From Leptospira soteropolitanensis (GTDB taxonomy: Bacteria; Spirochaetota; Leptospiria; Leptospirales; Leptospiraceae): DNA of 64,000 nt. Shown here piece after piece: positions 1 to 10,357 of this stretch. The notes beneath the pieces are model-generated. The model was not told the DNA's origin. It saw nothing but the letters and a program-made list of their open reading frames with translations, and searched no databases. The stretch is taken from contig NZ_JAMQPN010000003.1 of the NCBI RefSeq assembly GCF_026151655.1, positions 1-64,000 of the forward strand. Reading direction: 5' to 3'. A program made the translations under genes and the position numbers. Within the stretch, counting starts at the first letter, position 1. Each line of letters opens with the position of its first letter.

Positions 1-152
1 TTATGTAAAAATAGACTGACTGCTTGTAGTTTGTACATTTTCTGGTGTTTGACTTTGCCTAAAAATAAATCATTTTGCTGAAAACAAAATAATTGGACAG
101 TACACCCAAATTCAAAAACAAGGTACAGTAATTGCTTTAGAGTAGGGTACGT

Positions 153-3100
153 ATGTCAAAATCCAACCAACCACCCATCCTTCCGCCACTTGGCCCACAG
201 GCCCAAGGTATGTATGATCCTGCCTTGGATAAAGATTCCTGTGGTGTTGGTTTTATCGCAAATTATAAAGGCAAACGTTCCCGCGATATCGTCGACAAAG
301 GGATCCGCCTGATGTGCAATTTAGAGCACAGAGGGGCCGAAGGGGCCGATCCAAAAACCGGTGACGGTGCTGGGATCATGATCAATATCCCGGATGCATT
401 TTTTAGAAAGAATCTGCCCTTCACTTTGCCAAAAGAAGGCGACTATGCGGTGGGATTTTTGTTTTTACCGCAAAACACAGAAGCCCGCACTGCGGTGGAA
501 AACGTAATTGAAAAAATCATCGTGGACGAAGGGGAAGAGTTTCTTGGATTTCGCGATGTTCCCATTAACAAAGAATATGCGGGTGTAGTTGCATCCAAAA
601 CACTTCCAGTTTTCAAACAAGTATTCATAGGTAAAAAATCCAAAAAAAACAAAACTTCTGACGATTTCGAAAGAAAACTATTTCTCATCCGTCGCCTCAT
701 TGACAGACGAATCCGAACTGAAATGAAACTAGATCGTTCTCAGTACTACGTACCTAGTTTTTCCTCTCGCACCATCGTTTACAAAGGGATGTTACTTGGT
801 GACCAAGTCAAAAAATTCTACGAGGATTTAAAATCTCCTGATTTAACTTCTGCGTTTTGTTTGACTCACACAAGGTTTTCGACTAACACCTTCCCTACTT
901 GGGATTTGGCACACCCTTACCGCCAAATTGCGCACAACGGAGAAATAAACACTTTACGTGGGAATATGAACTGGATGGCCGCTCGCCAAATGGTGATGCA
1001 ATCTCCTCTTTATGGTGATGAACTCCGCCGTATGCTTCCGATTGTGATGGAAGGTCAGTCTGATACTGCAACATTTGATACAGTACTTGAATTACTAGTA
1101 ATGGGAGGAAGGTCTCTTCCACATGCTGTGATGATGATGATTCCAGAAGCTTGGTCTAAAAACAAAGCAATGGATGCCGACAGACGCGCATTCTACGAAT
1201 ATCATGCAACATTTATGGAACCTTGGGATGGACCTGCTGCGATTGCCTTCACAGATGGTAGAATCATTGGCGCAACCCTTGATCGAAATGGTCTTCGCCC
1301 AGCGCGTTACATCGTTACTAAAGACGATGAAGTCATCATGTCTTCTGAGGCAGGTGTTCTCAATCTTCCTCCAGAAGAAGTTTTAGTCCAAGACCGCCTT
1401 CGTCCAGGCCGTATGCTTCTCATCGATATGGAAAAAGGCCAAATCCTTGACGATGAAGAAATCAAAAAACAAATCGCTACCCAAAAACCATATCGTAAAT
1501 GGGTAGAAGACAATATGATTCGTCTGGGTTCATTGCCAGATCCAGAGAACGTTAAACAACCACAACACGAAACCATTTTGGAACGCCAAAGAGCATTTGG
1601 TTACACTCATGAAGATGTGTTTACAATCATCAAACCTATGGGTGTCTCTGGAGAAGAACCGATAGGCTCAATGGGGGTTGACTCTGCCCTTGCTGTTTTA
1701 AGTGAAAAACCACAACCCCTATTCCGTTATTTCAAACAAAACTTTGCACAAGTTACCAACCCACCCATTGACCCAATCCGGGAAGAACTGGTGATGGAAC
1801 TCACTACCTATATTGGACCGGAAGGTAATCTTCTTTCAGAAGAGCCAGAACATGCTCACCGTTTGGAATTGGAACACCCGATTCTTACCAACGAAGATTT
1901 CGAAAAAATCAAACAAATCAGCGAAGGCCATTTCAAAGCAAAAACTTTTGAGATCCTTTTTGATCCATCTAAAAAACATGATATGAGAAACTCTCTTGAT
2001 CGTGTTTGTGCCGATGCTGCCAAAGCGGTTCGGGAACAAGGTGTAAACCTCATCATCTTAACTGACCACGGTGTCGGTGAAAGAAAAGCTGCCATCCCAT
2101 CACTTCTTGCAGTAGCAGGACTTCACCACTATTTGATCCGTGAAGGCCTTCGTACTCGTGCAGGTATTGTTTTGGAATCAGGGGAACCTAGAGAAGTAGC
2201 CCACTTTGCTTTGTTATGTGGTTATGGCGCTAATGCTATCAACCCGTACTTGGCATTTGAAACCATTGCTGATCTTTCGCAACAAGGTCTACTCCCAGAA
2301 GTTCCTAATTACAAGGATGCAAAAAAGAAATACATAAAATCCATTGGAAAAGGACTATTCAAAGTATTCTCTAAAATGGGAATTTCCACATTACAATCGT
2401 ATTGTGGTGCTCAAATTTTTGAGGCAGTGGGACTTGATTCTGAGTTGGTGAATACTTACTTTGCAGGGACACAATCTAGAATTGAGGGACTTTCTCTTGA
2501 GATGTTAGAAGAAGAAACCGTTCGCCGCCACAAAGCAGCTTACGATCCTACTTTTTTCCCAAACAACTTGGAACCAGGCGGAGTACACTATTATCGTAAA
2601 AATGGAGATAGCCATCTCTATACACCGATCACAGTTCATAAACTTCAAAAAGCAACACAAGACAACGACTACAAAGTATTCAAAGAGTTCTCTAGTCTCA
2701 TCGACAACCAAAACGAAAAGGCAATTACTTTACGAAGTTTGTTCCAACTTGATTTTGAAGGATCCAAAGCAATCCCGATCGAAGAAGTAGAGTCTGTAAA
2801 ATCCATTCTCAAACGTTTCCAAACAGGAGCCATGAGTCATGGTTCCATTTCTTGGGAAGCACATACAACGCTTGCCATTGCGATGAACCGAATCGGTGCT
2901 AAATCGAACACAGGGGAAGGGGGAGAAGATCCAGTTAGGTTTAAAACCTTGCCTAATGGAGATAGCATGCGTTCGGCGATCAAGCAGGTTGCTTCTGCTA
3001 GGTTTGGTGTGACTATGGAATACCTCACCAATGCAGATGATATCCAAATCAAAATGGCACAGGGCGCAAAACCAGGAGAAGGTGGACAGCTCCCAGGGCA

Positions 3101-4730
3101 CAAAGTAGACAAATACATTGGATGGCTTCGTTATTCCACTCCTGGTGTGACTCTCATCTCCCCTCCTCCTCACCATGATATTTATTCTATCGAAGATCTA
3201 AAACAGTTGATCTTTGATTTAAAAAATTCCAACCCAAGAGCACGGGTTTCGGTGAAACTCGTTTCTGAATCTGGGGTAGGAACCGTGGCTGCCGGTGTGG
3301 CAAAAGCCCACGCGGACCATATTCTTATCGCAGGCCATGAAGGGGGAACTGGGGCAAGCCCAATTTCCTCAATCCACCATGCAGGAACCCCTTGGGAACT
3401 TGGACTTTCGGAAACCCACCAAACTCTTGTTGCCAACGGACTTCGTGACCGTGTGTATCTGGCTGTGGATGGAAAACTCCTCACAGGAAAAGACGTAGTT
3501 GTAGGAGCTCTCCTCGGTGCGGAAGAGTTTGGGTTCTCCACTTCCGCACTTGTCTCTGTAGGTTGTATCATGATGCGTAAATGCCACTTGAATACTTGTC
3601 CTGTAGGTGTTGCGACCCAAGACGAATTCTTAAGAAGTAAATTTACCGGTAAACCAGAGTATGTTGTGAACTTTATGACTTTTGTGGCGGAAGAAGTTCG
3701 TGAGATTATGGCCAAACTTGGATTTAGAACCTTTGAAGAAATGATTGGCCAAGTAGAAAAAATCAAATTCAAACGACCTCACCACCATTGGAAGGCTCGT
3801 GGTCTTGACTTTAGTAAAGTGCTCCATAGACCAACTCCTGTGTTCCCCACAGGACTCTATCGTGCCAAAGAACAAAACCACCACTTGGATGAACAAATTG
3901 ATAACGAACTGATTCGAAAGTCACTGGCTGCCATTGACCACAAACAACCAGTGAAAATCAAAACATCCATTGTAAACTTAAACCGTTCTGTGGGGACCAT
4001 GTTAAGTCATGAAGTGACTAAAAAATATGGTGTGGATGGTTTGTCGGAAGACACGATCGATATCGAATTTACGGGAACCGCAGGACAGTCGTTTGGTGCA
4101 TTTGTGACCAAAGGAATGACCCTTCGTCTCATCGGAGAAGGAAATGACTATGTAGGGAAAGGTCTTTGCGGAGGAAAACTCATCTTCCAAACTCCCAAAA
4201 ATGCTCCTTACAAAGCAGAAGAAAACATCGTTATTGGGAATACTTGTTTCATTGGAGCTACCAGTGGAAATGCGTATGTCAACGGAATTGCAGGAGAAAG
4301 ATTCTGCGTTCGTAACTCCGGTGCTCATGTCATCGTTGAAGGAACAGGAGATCACGGTTGTGAATACATGACAGGGGGACGGGTCATCATCCTTGGAGAC
4401 ATTGGGCGTAACTTTGCTGCTGGTATGTCTGGTGGGATTGCTTACCTTTGGGATCCAAAGAAAAACAAAGAAGCGCTCATCAACAAAGAGATGGTCGACT
4501 TAGATCCGTTAACTGATGCATCAGAAATTGCAGAAGTCAAAAAAATGGTAGAAGATCATAAAACGTATACGGGTTCCAAAAGAGCAGAGGAAGTGCTGAA
4601 AGATTGGAATACAGTTGTAAAACAAATGATCAAAGTCATACCAAGAGATTATAAAAAAGCTCTAGAAAAGATAGCTGAAGAAAATGCATCAGGAAAAGCA
4701 AACAAAGAGGGGGTAACAGCTCGTGGGTAA
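153..4730 (+). CDS. gltB: Glutamate synthase, large (alpha) subunit
   Basis: This 1525-residue protein is the full-length large subunit of glutamate synthase, which makes two glutamates from glutamine and 2-oxoglutarate in the cytoplasm. A short propeptide precedes Cys30 (DSCGVGF), the expected N-terminal nucleophile of the class II glutamine amidotransferase domain, with [16 protein letters not shown] following. The synthase half contains the FMN-domain stretch [13 protein letters not shown] and the 3Fe-4S cysteine cluster in [16 protein letters not shown]. The C-terminal beta-helix domain (GXGXG) starts near [14 protein letters not shown]. The ATG at 153 is preceded by a weak AGTAGGG. The gene overlaps gltD by 8 bp, so the two are co-transcribed. 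No clear promoter could be assigned in bases 1-152. Confidence 0.97.
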   Translation: MSKSNQPPILPPLGPQAQGMYDPALDKDSCGVGFIANYKGKRSRDIVDKGIRLMCNLEHRGAEGADPKTGDGAGIMINIPDAFFRKNLPFTLPKEGDYAVGFLFLPQNTEARTAVENVIEKIIVDEGEEFLGFRDVPINKEYAGVVASKTLPVFKQVFIGKKSKKNKTSDDFERKLFLIRRLIDRRIRTEMKLDRSQYYVPSFSSRTIVYKGMLLGDQVKKFYEDLKSPDLTSAFCLTHTRFSTNTFPTWDLAHPYRQIAHNGEINTLRGNMNWMAARQMVMQSPLYGDELRRMLPIVMEGQSDTATFDTVLELLVMGGRSLPHAVMMMIPEAWSKNKAMDADRRAFYEYHATFMEPWDGPAAIAFTDGRIIGATLDRNGLRPARYIVTKDDEVIMSSEAGVLNLPPEEVLVQDRLRPGRMLLIDMEKGQILDDEEIKKQIATQKPYRKWVEDNMIRLGSLPDPENVKQPQHETILERQRAFGYTHEDVFTIIKPMGVSGEEPIGSMGVDSALAVLSEKPQPLFRYFKQNFAQVTNPPIDPIREELVMELTTYIGPEGNLLSEEPEHAHRLELEHPILTNEDFEKIKQISEGHFKAKTFEILFDPSKKHDMRNSLDRVCADAAKAVREQGVNLIILTDHGVGERKAAIPSLLAVAGLHHYLIREGLRTRAGIVLESGEPREVAHFALLCGYGANAINPYLAFETIADLSQQGLLPEVPNYKDAKKKYIKSIGKGLFKVFSKMGISTLQSYCGAQIFEAVGLDSELVNTYFAGTQSRIEGLSLEMLEEETVRRHKAAYDPTFFPNNLEPGGVHYYRKNGDSHLYTPITVHKLQKATQDNDYKVFKEFSSLIDNQNEKAITLRSLFQLDFEGSKAIPIEEVESVKSILKRFQTGAMSHGSISWEAHTTLAIAMNRIGAKSNTGEGGEDPVRFKTLPNGDSMRSAIKQVASARFGVTMEYLTNADDIQIKMAQGAKPGEGGQLPGHKVDKYIGWLRYSTPGVTLISPPPHHDIYSIEDLKQLIFDLKNSNPRARVSVKLVSESGVGTVAAGVAKAHADHILIAGHEGGTGASPISSIHHAGTPWELGLSETHQTLVANGLRDRVYLAVDGKLLTGKDVVVGALLGAEEFGFSTSALVSVGCIMMRKCHLNTCPVGVATQDEFLRSKFTGKPEYVVNFMTFVAEEVREIMAKLGFRTFEEMIGQVEKIKFKRPHHHWKARGLDFSKVLHRPTPVFPTGLYRAKEQNHHLDEQIDNELIRKSLAAIDHKQPVKIKTSIVNLNRSVGTMLSHEVTKKYGVDGLSEDTIDIEFTGTAGQSFGAFVTKGMTLRLIGEGNDYVGKGLCGGKLIFQTPKNAPYKAEENIVIGNTCFIGATSGNAYVNGIAGERFCVRNSGAHVIVEGTGDHGCEYMTGGRVIILGDIGRNFAAGMSGGIAYLWDPKKNKEALINKEMVDLDPLTDASEIAEVKKMVEDHKTYTGSKRAEEVLKDWNTVVKQMIKVIPRDYKKALEKIAEENASGKANKEGVTARG

Positions 4731-6165
4731 ACCAACAGGATTTTTAGAATTTAAAAAAGAATACCTTCAAAAGATTGAACCGAAGGAACGAGTTAAAAAC
4801 TACAAAGAGTTTGAGAAACCTTTTCCTGAAGCTATTGCCAAAGACCAAGGTGCTCGTTGTATGGACTGCGGGATCCCTTTTTGCCACGGCGAAACAGGTT
4901 GTCCTGTCGATAACCTGATCCCTGAATTCAATGACTTTGTATATCGAGGTCGCTTTCAGGAAGCTTGGGAAAATCTTTCTAAAACTAATAACTTCCCTGA
5001 ATTCACAGGAAGGCTCTGCCCTGCTCCGTGCGAATCGGCTTGTACTTTAGGAATCATAGAACCACCTGTTTCTATCAAGTCGATTGAAAGAACCATTATT
5101 GATCGGGCTTGGGAAGAAGGTTGGGTCATCCCACAACCTCCGACTTCTAAATCCGGGAAAAAAGTAGCGGTAGTAGGTTCAGGTCCAGCAGGACTTGCTG
5201 CAGGACAGCAGTTAGCTCGTGCTGGCCACACGGTCACTATCTTTGAAAAAAACGACCGTATTGGTGGTCTACTCCGTTACGGAATCCCCGATTTCAAAAT
5301 GGAAAAAAGACATATTGACCGACGTGTCAAACAGATGGAAGCGGAAGGTGTTACTTTCAAAACCAATGTCAATGTAGGTATTGATATCACCGCAAAACAA
5401 TTACTCGCTGATTTTGACGCCGTGGTACTTGCTTGTGGATCAGAAGTTCCAAGAGACTTACCCGTAGAAGGTAGAAACAGTAAAGGTGTTCACTTTGCAA
5501 TGGAGTTTTTGTCCAAAAACAACAAACACGTAGCAGGTGATGACCTAGAAATCATTAATGCCAAAGACAAACATGTGATTGTCATCGGTGGTGGTGATAC
5601 TGGATCTGATTGTGTAGGAACTTCCAACCGTCATGGGGCAAAATCCGTCACACAAATCGAACTTTTCCCAGAACCGCCGAAAGAAAGAGACTCCTCCACA
5701 CCTTGGCCACTCTATCCAAAAATGCTACGCACTTCCACTTCACACGAAGAAGGTGTAAATCGTAAATGGGCTGTTTCCACTATGGGTTTTAAATCCAATG
5801 ATAAAGGGGAAGTCACTGCGATTTACGGATCCGAAGTCAAAGAAGAAAATGGGAAGTTTCATCCAATTCCTGGAACTGAATTTGAATGGCCTGCCGATTT
5901 AGTTTTCTTAGCGATGGGATTTGTAAACCCAATCAAAGAAGGATTACTTGCCGATTTACAAAAAGAAGGATTGGAACTAGACGGACGTGGGAATGTCAAA
6001 GCAGATTTCGGAACTAAACCGGGATCTTTCGCCACATCTGTACCTAAAGTATATGCTTGCGGAGACGTAAGACGAGGACAATCCCTCATTGTTTGGGCCA
6101 TTTCGGAAGGTAGGAAGTGTGCGGACCAAGTCCACCACTTTCTAATGCAAGAAGTAGAGGCGTAA
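4723..6165 (+). CDS. gltD: Glutamate synthase, small (beta) subunit
   Basis: The 480-residue protein is the NAD(P)H-oxidising partner of GltB and passes electrons to it through flavin and iron-sulfur centres. The N-terminal ferredoxin-like domain has the two cysteine groups [16 protein letters not shown] and CPAPCESAC. An FAD-binding fold follows ([18 protein letters not shown]) with an NAD(P)H-binding GGGDTG motif ([19 protein letters not shown]). The ending [20 protein letters not shown] is the usual C-terminal FAD motif. It starts with GTG inside the end of gltB, with the G-run AGAGGGGGTAAC as ribosome-binding site. Its length is normal for the family. Confidence 0.96.
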   Translation: MGKPTGFLEFKKEYLQKIEPKERVKNYKEFEKPFPEAIAKDQGARCMDCGIPFCHGETGCPVDNLIPEFNDFVYRGRFQEAWENLSKTNNFPEFTGRLCPAPCESACTLGIIEPPVSIKSIERTIIDRAWEEGWVIPQPPTSKSGKKVAVVGSGPAGLAAGQQLARAGHTVTIFEKNDRIGGLLRYGIPDFKMEKRHIDRRVKQMEAEGVTFKTNVNVGIDITAKQLLADFDAVVLACGSEVPRDLPVEGRNSKGVHFAMEFLSKNNKHVAGDDLEIINAKDKHVIVIGGGDTGSDCVGTSNRHGAKSVTQIELFPEPPKERDSSTPWPLYPKMLRTSTSHEEGVNRKWAVSTMGFKSNDKGEVTAIYGSEVKEENGKFHPIPGTEFEWPADLVFLAMGFVNPIKEGLLADLQKEGLELDGRGNVKADFGTKPGSFATSVPKVYACGDVRRGQSLIVWAISEGRKCADQVHHFLMQEVEA

Positions 6166-6176
6166 AAAACCTCTAC
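6154..6176 (+). terminator. Possible hairpin at the end of gltD
   Basis: The seven-base arms GTAGAGG and CCTCTAC flank a nine-base A-rich loop and overlap the gltD stop codon. No T-run follows, so this is at best a weak transcript-end structure. Confidence 0.3.
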
Positions 6177-6179
6177 GGC

Positions 6180-6365
6180 TCACTGGCCACATTTGGAACA
6201 TACTTTATCATAACATGGATAATTTATTTCCAACTGTGGTTTGGCTTTAGGATCGTCTTTTACAAAAAAATTCTTGCCTAACTTCCAAATTGCAAAAATG
6301 ATTGGAGAGACCAATTGAAACGTAGCAAGTAACACTATAGAGATTGTTATATAATATTCCAACAC
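6180..6365 (-). CDS. Possible small membrane protein (61 aa)
   Basis: This short reading frame would encode one N-terminal membrane helix (ITISIVLLATFQLVSPIIFAI), a basic stretch, and a C-terminal tail with three cysteines (PCYDKVCSKCGQ). A GTG start at 6365 has an AAGGG sequence nine bases upstream. The composition looks protein-like, and the tail could bind a metal or form disulfides. Against it, its start lies 11 bp from the divergent start at 6377, which leaves no room for separate promoters between them. I recognise no family. The call is tentative. Confidence 0.4.
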   Translation of the reverse strand: MLEYYITISIVLLATFQLVSPIIFAIWKLGKNFFVKDDPKAKPQLEINYPCYDKVCSKCGQ

Positions 6366-6376
6366 TTGAGATACCC

Positions 6377-7348
6377 TTGAAACTGACTATTACACAATTC
6401 ATCAAAATCGCAACACTTTTGGTAGTGCTCACAGGAAACCTATCCGCAGAGAACATTCTCCTCAAAAAAGGGGGAACTCTCCAAGGAAAGGTAATCGAAC
6501 AAGACCAATACAAGCTAAAAATTCGAAAAGAAGACGGAACCACAGTTGTTCTAAATAAAACCGATATCTTAAAAGTAGTTTACAAAGACCACCTAACTGC
6601 TGCAGAGGAAGACAAACTCAGAAAAGCAGAAGAAGACAAAGAAAGACTTAAAAAAGAAAAAGAAGAAGCTGCAAAACTCAAAAAAGAGCAGGAAGAAGCT
6701 GCGAAACAAGAAAAAGAGTTGGCTGCAAAAAATGCAACTGCAGAAGCCGAGGAAAAACGGAAAAAGGAAGAAGAAGCAAGGCTTGCTGAAGCGGATCGAA
6801 AAAACCTAACAAAAGCAGGTGCAGCCTGGAGATCCGCAGTTCTTCCTGGTTGGGGCCAATGGAAACAAGGCAGAAAAGTACAAGCCATTGTTTACCCTTC
6901 TATCATTGCCGTTGGACTCTTTTTCACATATGACAAACATCGTATGTATTTGAATGCCAAACGAGACTACAACAACTTAGATAACCCTTACACAACCAAC
7001 GGATACTTTCGAGCCGCTTTTTCTCCACAAACAGCAGCCACAGTTTCCCCTGCAGAAGCTGTAGTCTCAAGTCAACTTGGTCCCTTCAAAGGACAGAGAG
7101 AATCGGTAGAACGACACTACCGTGATATGCAATACATTGGTATTGCTACCCTACTTGTTTATTTCTGGAATATCTTTGATGCTTATTACTTCCATCCGAC
7201 AGGTTCTGGACTTGCAGAGGAAGACACTAGAAAAGAAAAATTCTTTATGCGCTCTACAGTAGACCGCATTGGATACCACCCTACTGCGATTGCCGGAGAT
7301 CGTGGCATCGAACATCGTACACAATTAGGATATGAATTGACTTTCTAA
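6377..7348 (+). CDS. Exported coiled-coil membrane protein, DUF5683-like
   Basis: The TTG at 6377 gives a clean signal peptide (MKLTITQFIKIATLLVVLTG...LSA). An in-frame TTG at 6344 would add an unlikely 11 residues. Residues about 25-70 form a small beta-rich module (KKGGTLQGKVIEQDQYKLKI...ILKVVYKD) of a type seen in leptospiral envelope proteins. A long Lys/Glu/Ala coiled coil follows at about 75-145. The C-terminal part carries the PGWGQWKQGR signature and two hydrophobic segments, as in DUF5683-like small membrane domains. An inner-membrane anchor with a periplasmic coiled coil is plausible. The function is unknown. Confidence 0.8.
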   Translation: MKLTITQFIKIATLLVVLTGNLSAENILLKKGGTLQGKVIEQDQYKLKIRKEDGTTVVLNKTDILKVVYKDHLTAAEEDKLRKAEEDKERLKKEKEEAAKLKKEQEEAAKQEKELAAKNATAEAEEKRKKEEEARLAEADRKNLTKAGAAWRSAVLPGWGQWKQGRKVQAIVYPSIIAVGLFFTYDKHRMYLNAKRDYNNLDNPYTTNGYFRAAFSPQTAATVSPAEAVVSSQLGPFKGQRESVERHYRDMQYIGIATLLVYFWNIFDAYYFHPTGSGLAEEDTRKEKFFMRSTVDRIGYHPTAIAGDRGIEHRTQLGYELTF

Positions 7349-7364
7349 CTACTGTTAGAAAGTC
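7339..7364 (+). terminator. Hairpin terminator candidate after the envelope protein
   Basis: Perfect 11-bp arms GACTTTCTAAC and GTTAGAAAGTC with a TACT loop overlap the stop codon. No strong T-run follows. It separates the upstream gene from the cco operon. Confidence 0.5.
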
Positions 7365-7384
7365 TGCCCCTTTAACTCCTCCAA

Positions 7385-7399
7385 TTAGACTCAGTCTAA
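7385..7399. promoter_or_regulatory. 15-bp palindrome upstream of ccoN
   Basis: TTAGACTCAGTCTAA is a perfect palindrome around one central base. It lies 16 bases before the FNR-type box. It could be a second operator of the cco promoter region, but no binding family is recognised. Confidence 0.35.
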
Positions 7400-7414
7400 G
7401 TCTCAATGCCTCCC

Positions 7415-7428
7415 TTGACAAAAATCAA
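7415..7428. promoter_or_regulatory. FNR/FixK/CRP-type box upstream of the cco operon
   Basis: TTGACAAAAATCAA matches the FNR/FixK half-site pattern TTGAT-N4-ATCAA with one change, and the flanking bases CCC/GGG extend the dyad. It sits about 113 bases before the ccoN start. In many bacteria FNR- or FixK-type regulators switch on cbb3 oxidase at low oxygen through such a box. The regulator itself is not in the window. Confidence 0.6.
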
Positions 7429-7540
7429 GGGGGGATTCTAAGAACCACATTCTGTTTTTCTTTCTTTTCTTCGTCACTTTATAGACAAAGGAATTAGTTC
7501 TCTATATAAATGGAACTGATAAAGATTAAGGAGAGAAACA

Positions 7541-8971
7541 TTGGCTACGGAAAAAACTCAATATGACGATTTTATCGTAAAAGGGTTTATCATTTCAGCG
7601 TTAGTCTGGGGCGTTGCATCAATGACATTTGGTGTCATTATTGCCTTCCAGCTTGTATATCCACAGCTGAATTTGGAATTACCTTGGACGAGCTTCGGAA
7701 GGTTACGACCTCTACATACCAATGCAGCCATTTTTGGATTCGCGTTGAGTGTTATCTTCGCCACAGCCTACCATACGGTACAAAGATTGTGTCGAACAAG
7801 AATGTGGAACGACACACTTTCCAAAATACACCTGGCACTGTATAACCTAACAATTGTCCTTGCAGCAATTACATTACCACTTGGATACAGCCAATCAAAA
7901 GAATATGCCGAATTAGAATGGCCTATCGATTTATTGATTGTTGTATGGTATGTAATTTTCTTTGCAAACTATTTGATGACGGTAATCAAAAGAAAAGAAG
8001 AACAAATGTATGTAGCTATTTGGTTCTACATCGCTTCCTTTGTAACAGTTCCACTTCTTTTTATCGTAAACAACATTGTGATCCCAGCTGGACTTTTAAA
8101 ATCCTACTCGGTATACGCAGGTGTGTTTGATGCCAACATCCAATGGTGGTATGGACACAACGCAGTAGCCTTTGTTCTTACGACTCCGTTCTTGGGACTT
8201 ATGTACTATTACCTCCCAAAACACATCAAACAACCCATTTACTCACATAGACTTTCGATCATCCATTTCTGGTCGTTAATCTTTATTTATATTTGGGCAG
8301 GCCCGCACCATTTACTTTATTCTCCAATTCCAGAGTGGTTACAAACAACAGGGATGGTTTTCTCCATCATGTTATGGATGCCTTCTTGGGGTGGTATGTT
8401 AAACGGATTCCTCACGCTGACCCAAGCAAAAGACAAAATCAAAGTAGACGCTACCCTCAAAATGATGTTAGCTGCTGTAACTTTCTACGGTATGTCCACA
8501 TTTGAAGGTCCACTTCTTTCCATTCGTGCCGTTTCCGCTCTTGGACACAACACTGACTGGATCATTGGTCACGTTCACTCAGGAACTCTTGGTTGGGTTG
8601 GATTTATGTCAGCTGCAGCACTTTATTACTTAGTTCCAAGACTTTGGAATGCGAACCTATATAGCGAAAAACTTGCCAATGCACACTTCTGGCTCGGGAC
8701 TCTTGGTATCCTACTCTACATCATCTCCATGTGGGTATCTGGAATTACTGAAGGATCTATGTGGCGAGCAGTTGGCGAAAATGGCGAACTCGTTTATAAA
8801 GACTGGGTAGAAATTGTTGAGTTCTTAAAACCATTCAGACTATTCCGTGCGATCGGAGGAACACTCTATCTCACAGGAATTATACTAATGGTATATAATT
8901 TCATCAAAACCATTCAAAACAAAGACAGTGGGTTTGTAGAACAAGACTTACGTATAGGAGTGAAATCATAA
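7541..8971 (+). CDS. ccoN: cbb3-type cytochrome c oxidase subunit I
   Basis: This is the catalytic haem-copper subunit, which reduces oxygen at the inner membrane with high affinity. The 476-residue protein has about 12 membrane segments. The histidines expected for haem b, haem b3 and CuB are visible: RPLHTNAAIFGF, WWYGHNAVAF, IWAGPHHLLYS and DWIIGHVHSGTLGW. The length is typical. The TTG start is set by the GGAGAG ribosome site at about 7529-7535. It is the first gene of ccoNOQPGHIS and overlaps ccoO by one base. Confidence 0.96.
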   Translation: MATEKTQYDDFIVKGFIISALVWGVASMTFGVIIAFQLVYPQLNLELPWTSFGRLRPLHTNAAIFGFALSVIFATAYHTVQRLCRTRMWNDTLSKIHLALYNLTIVLAAITLPLGYSQSKEYAELEWPIDLLIVVWYVIFFANYLMTVIKRKEEQMYVAIWFYIASFVTVPLLFIVNNIVIPAGLLKSYSVYAGVFDANIQWWYGHNAVAFVLTTPFLGLMYYYLPKHIKQPIYSHRLSIIHFWSLIFIYIWAGPHHLLYSPIPEWLQTTGMVFSIMLWMPSWGGMLNGFLTLTQAKDKIKVDATLKMMLAAVTFYGMSTFEGPLLSIRAVSALGHNTDWIIGHVHSGTLGWVGFMSAAALYYLVPRLWNANLYSEKLANAHFWLGTLGILLYIISMWVSGITEGSMWRAVGENGELVYKDWVEIVEFLKPFRLFRAIGGTLYLTGIILMVYNFIKTIQNKDSGFVEQDLRIGVKS

Positions 8972-9666
8972 TGTTTGGATTTAACAAATTCTTAGATTGG
9001 TTTTCTGAAGTTGCAGACCATTGGGATACAAAAGGGGTTAAGTTTACTCTATATACAACGATTGCCGTTGTGATTGGTGGACTTTTCGAACTAATCCCGC
9101 CGTTTTTCCTTACAAAAACGGTAACTCCCATTTCAACTGTGAAACCATACTCCGCATTAGAACTTGCGGGTCGTGACACTTACCAAAGAGAAGGTTGTAT
9201 CGGATGTCATACACAAATGGTTCGACCATTCAAATGGGAAGTAGATCGTTTTGATCCCACTAAGGCTTACGGACGAACTGGATATTCAAAAGGTGGAGAG
9301 TATGTTTATGACCATCCATTCCTTTGGGGATCCAAAAGAACAGGTCCAGACTTAGCTCATGAATCTCAAATGCTTCGTTCTGATGAGTGGCATAAAAACC
9401 ATTTGATCAACCCAAGAACAGTAGGTGGCGTACCAAACTCTGTGATGCCAGCATACCCTTGGTTATTCGAAGAATCTCATAAAGTTGATGTAGAACAAGT
9501 AGTGGCTAACATGAAAGCTCTTAAAGCAATCGGAGTTCCTTACACTGAAGAAGACTTTGCTAATGCGCCATCACTTCTAAAGGACAAAACCGAAGGAGAG
9601 GCACTTGTAGCTTATTTGCAAAAACTAGGAAGAGATTCGGCTGAGTTGCAAAAAGGTATGAAGTAA
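8971..9666 (+). CDS. ccoO: cbb3-type oxidase subunit II, membrane-bound monohaem cytochrome c
   Basis: The 231-residue protein has one N-terminal membrane anchor (about residues 23-47) and a periplasmic cytochrome c domain with one haem-binding motif, C76-I-G-C79-H80, followed by TQMVRPF as in other CcoO proteins. It carries electrons from the c-type donor to CcoN. GGAG precedes the ATG, which overlaps the ccoN stop codon. Confidence 0.96.
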   Translation: MFGFNKFLDWFSEVADHWDTKGVKFTLYTTIAVVIGGLFELIPPFFLTKTVTPISTVKPYSALELAGRDTYQREGCIGCHTQMVRPFKWEVDRFDPTKAYGRTGYSKGGEYVYDHPFLWGSKRTGPDLAHESQMLRSDEWHKNHLINPRTVGGVPNSVMPAYPWLFEESHKVDVEQVVANMKALKAIGVPYTEEDFANAPSLLKDKTEGEALVAYLQKLGRDSAELQKGMK

Positions 9667-9670
9667 AATC

Positions 9671-9820
9671 ATGAACGATGCAGATATTCTACTCGTTTAT
9701 AAAAGTTTGAGATTGCCGGTCCTTGTGATCGCAATCTCTTACATCACCTACTACGTTTATAAAAAACGTACAAAAGACGAAATGGAGAAACCCAAGTATA
9801 GAATGCTTGAGGAGGATTAA
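9671..9820 (+). CDS. ccoQ: cbb3-type oxidase small subunit CcoQ
   Basis: This 49-residue protein has one membrane helix (LRLPVLVIAISYITYYVY), then a charged tail ending PKYRMLEED. It lies between ccoO and ccoP, 4 and 5 bases from its neighbours. Position, length and topology are those of CcoQ/FixQ, which stabilises the oxidase complex. Its tail resembles the SPKYRMFFEEE of ccoS later in the operon, which suggests related small subunits. Confidence 0.88.
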   Translation: MNDADILLVYKSLRLPVLVIAISYITYYVYKKRTKDEMEKPKYRMLEED

Positions 9821-9825
9821 TACGA

Positions 9826-10356
9826 ATGAAAGAACCAAAAGAAGTAGACGGAATCTTCCAAGCCGACAATCCCATGCCCACTTGGTGGAAATTGGTATGG
9901 CTGATCAGTATCATCGTTTCCATCGGTTACGTTGTATACTTTCACTGGTATTCTGAATGGCCACAAGAGGTTGCGTTTGAAAAAGAAGTTGCAGAACACG
10001 AAGCTCAATTTCCAGCAAAACAAGCAATTGTTGCAAATACAGAAGACGGATCAAACCCTTATCGTGACGATGCAGTTGCGATTAAAGAAGGTGAAAGCAC
10101 TTACAAACAAATTTGTTCTGCTTGCCACGGCCCAACAGCGGAAGGTGCAGTAGGACCAAGTCTTGTGGACAAAGATTGGATTCATGGAAACACTGATAAA
10201 GAAGTGTTTAACAACATCATGAAAGGAATTGGACCAGAAAGACAAAAACTCAACCGAGGTGGAATGCCAGCTTGGGAAGGTTTAGGTGCTGAAAAAGTTT
10301 ATGCTGTCATGGCATGGCTTGCAACTAAAAACAGTAGTTTGGTAAAGGCAAAGTAA
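9826..10356 (+). CDS. ccoP: cbb3-type oxidase subunit III, short single-haem CcoP
   Basis: The protein has the CcoP N-terminal pattern: a soluble start with DGIFQADNPMPTWW, one membrane helix at about 22-40, then the periplasmic domain. There is only one haem motif, C97-S-A-C100-H101, with a likely Met ligand at M147 in RGGMPAW. The usual CcoP has about 290-310 residues and two haems; this one has 176. I found no second haem motif and no frameshift remnant on either side. AGGAGG lies 11 bases before the ATG. Electrons from CcoO would then pass through one fewer haem. Confidence 0.9.
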   Translation: MKEPKEVDGIFQADNPMPTWWKLVWLISIIVSIGYVVYFHWYSEWPQEVAFEKEVAEHEAQFPAKQAIVANTEDGSNPYRDDAVAIKEGESTYKQICSACHGPTAEGAVGPSLVDKDWIHGNTDKEVFNNIMKGIGPERQKLNRGGMPAWEGLGAEKVYAVMAWLATKNSSLVKAK

Positions 10357-10357
10357 A

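Noticed and set aside
2730..3772. Long open frames on the minus strand inside gltB (148 and 196 codons)
   Set aside because: They lie fully opposite a strongly conserved coding region, carry no recognisable domain and have no convincing start signals.
9667..10356. Frameshifted two-haem ccoP
   Set aside because: No second CxxCH codon pattern occurs in any frame around the gene; ccoQ and ccoG flank it closely, leaving no room for a lost part.
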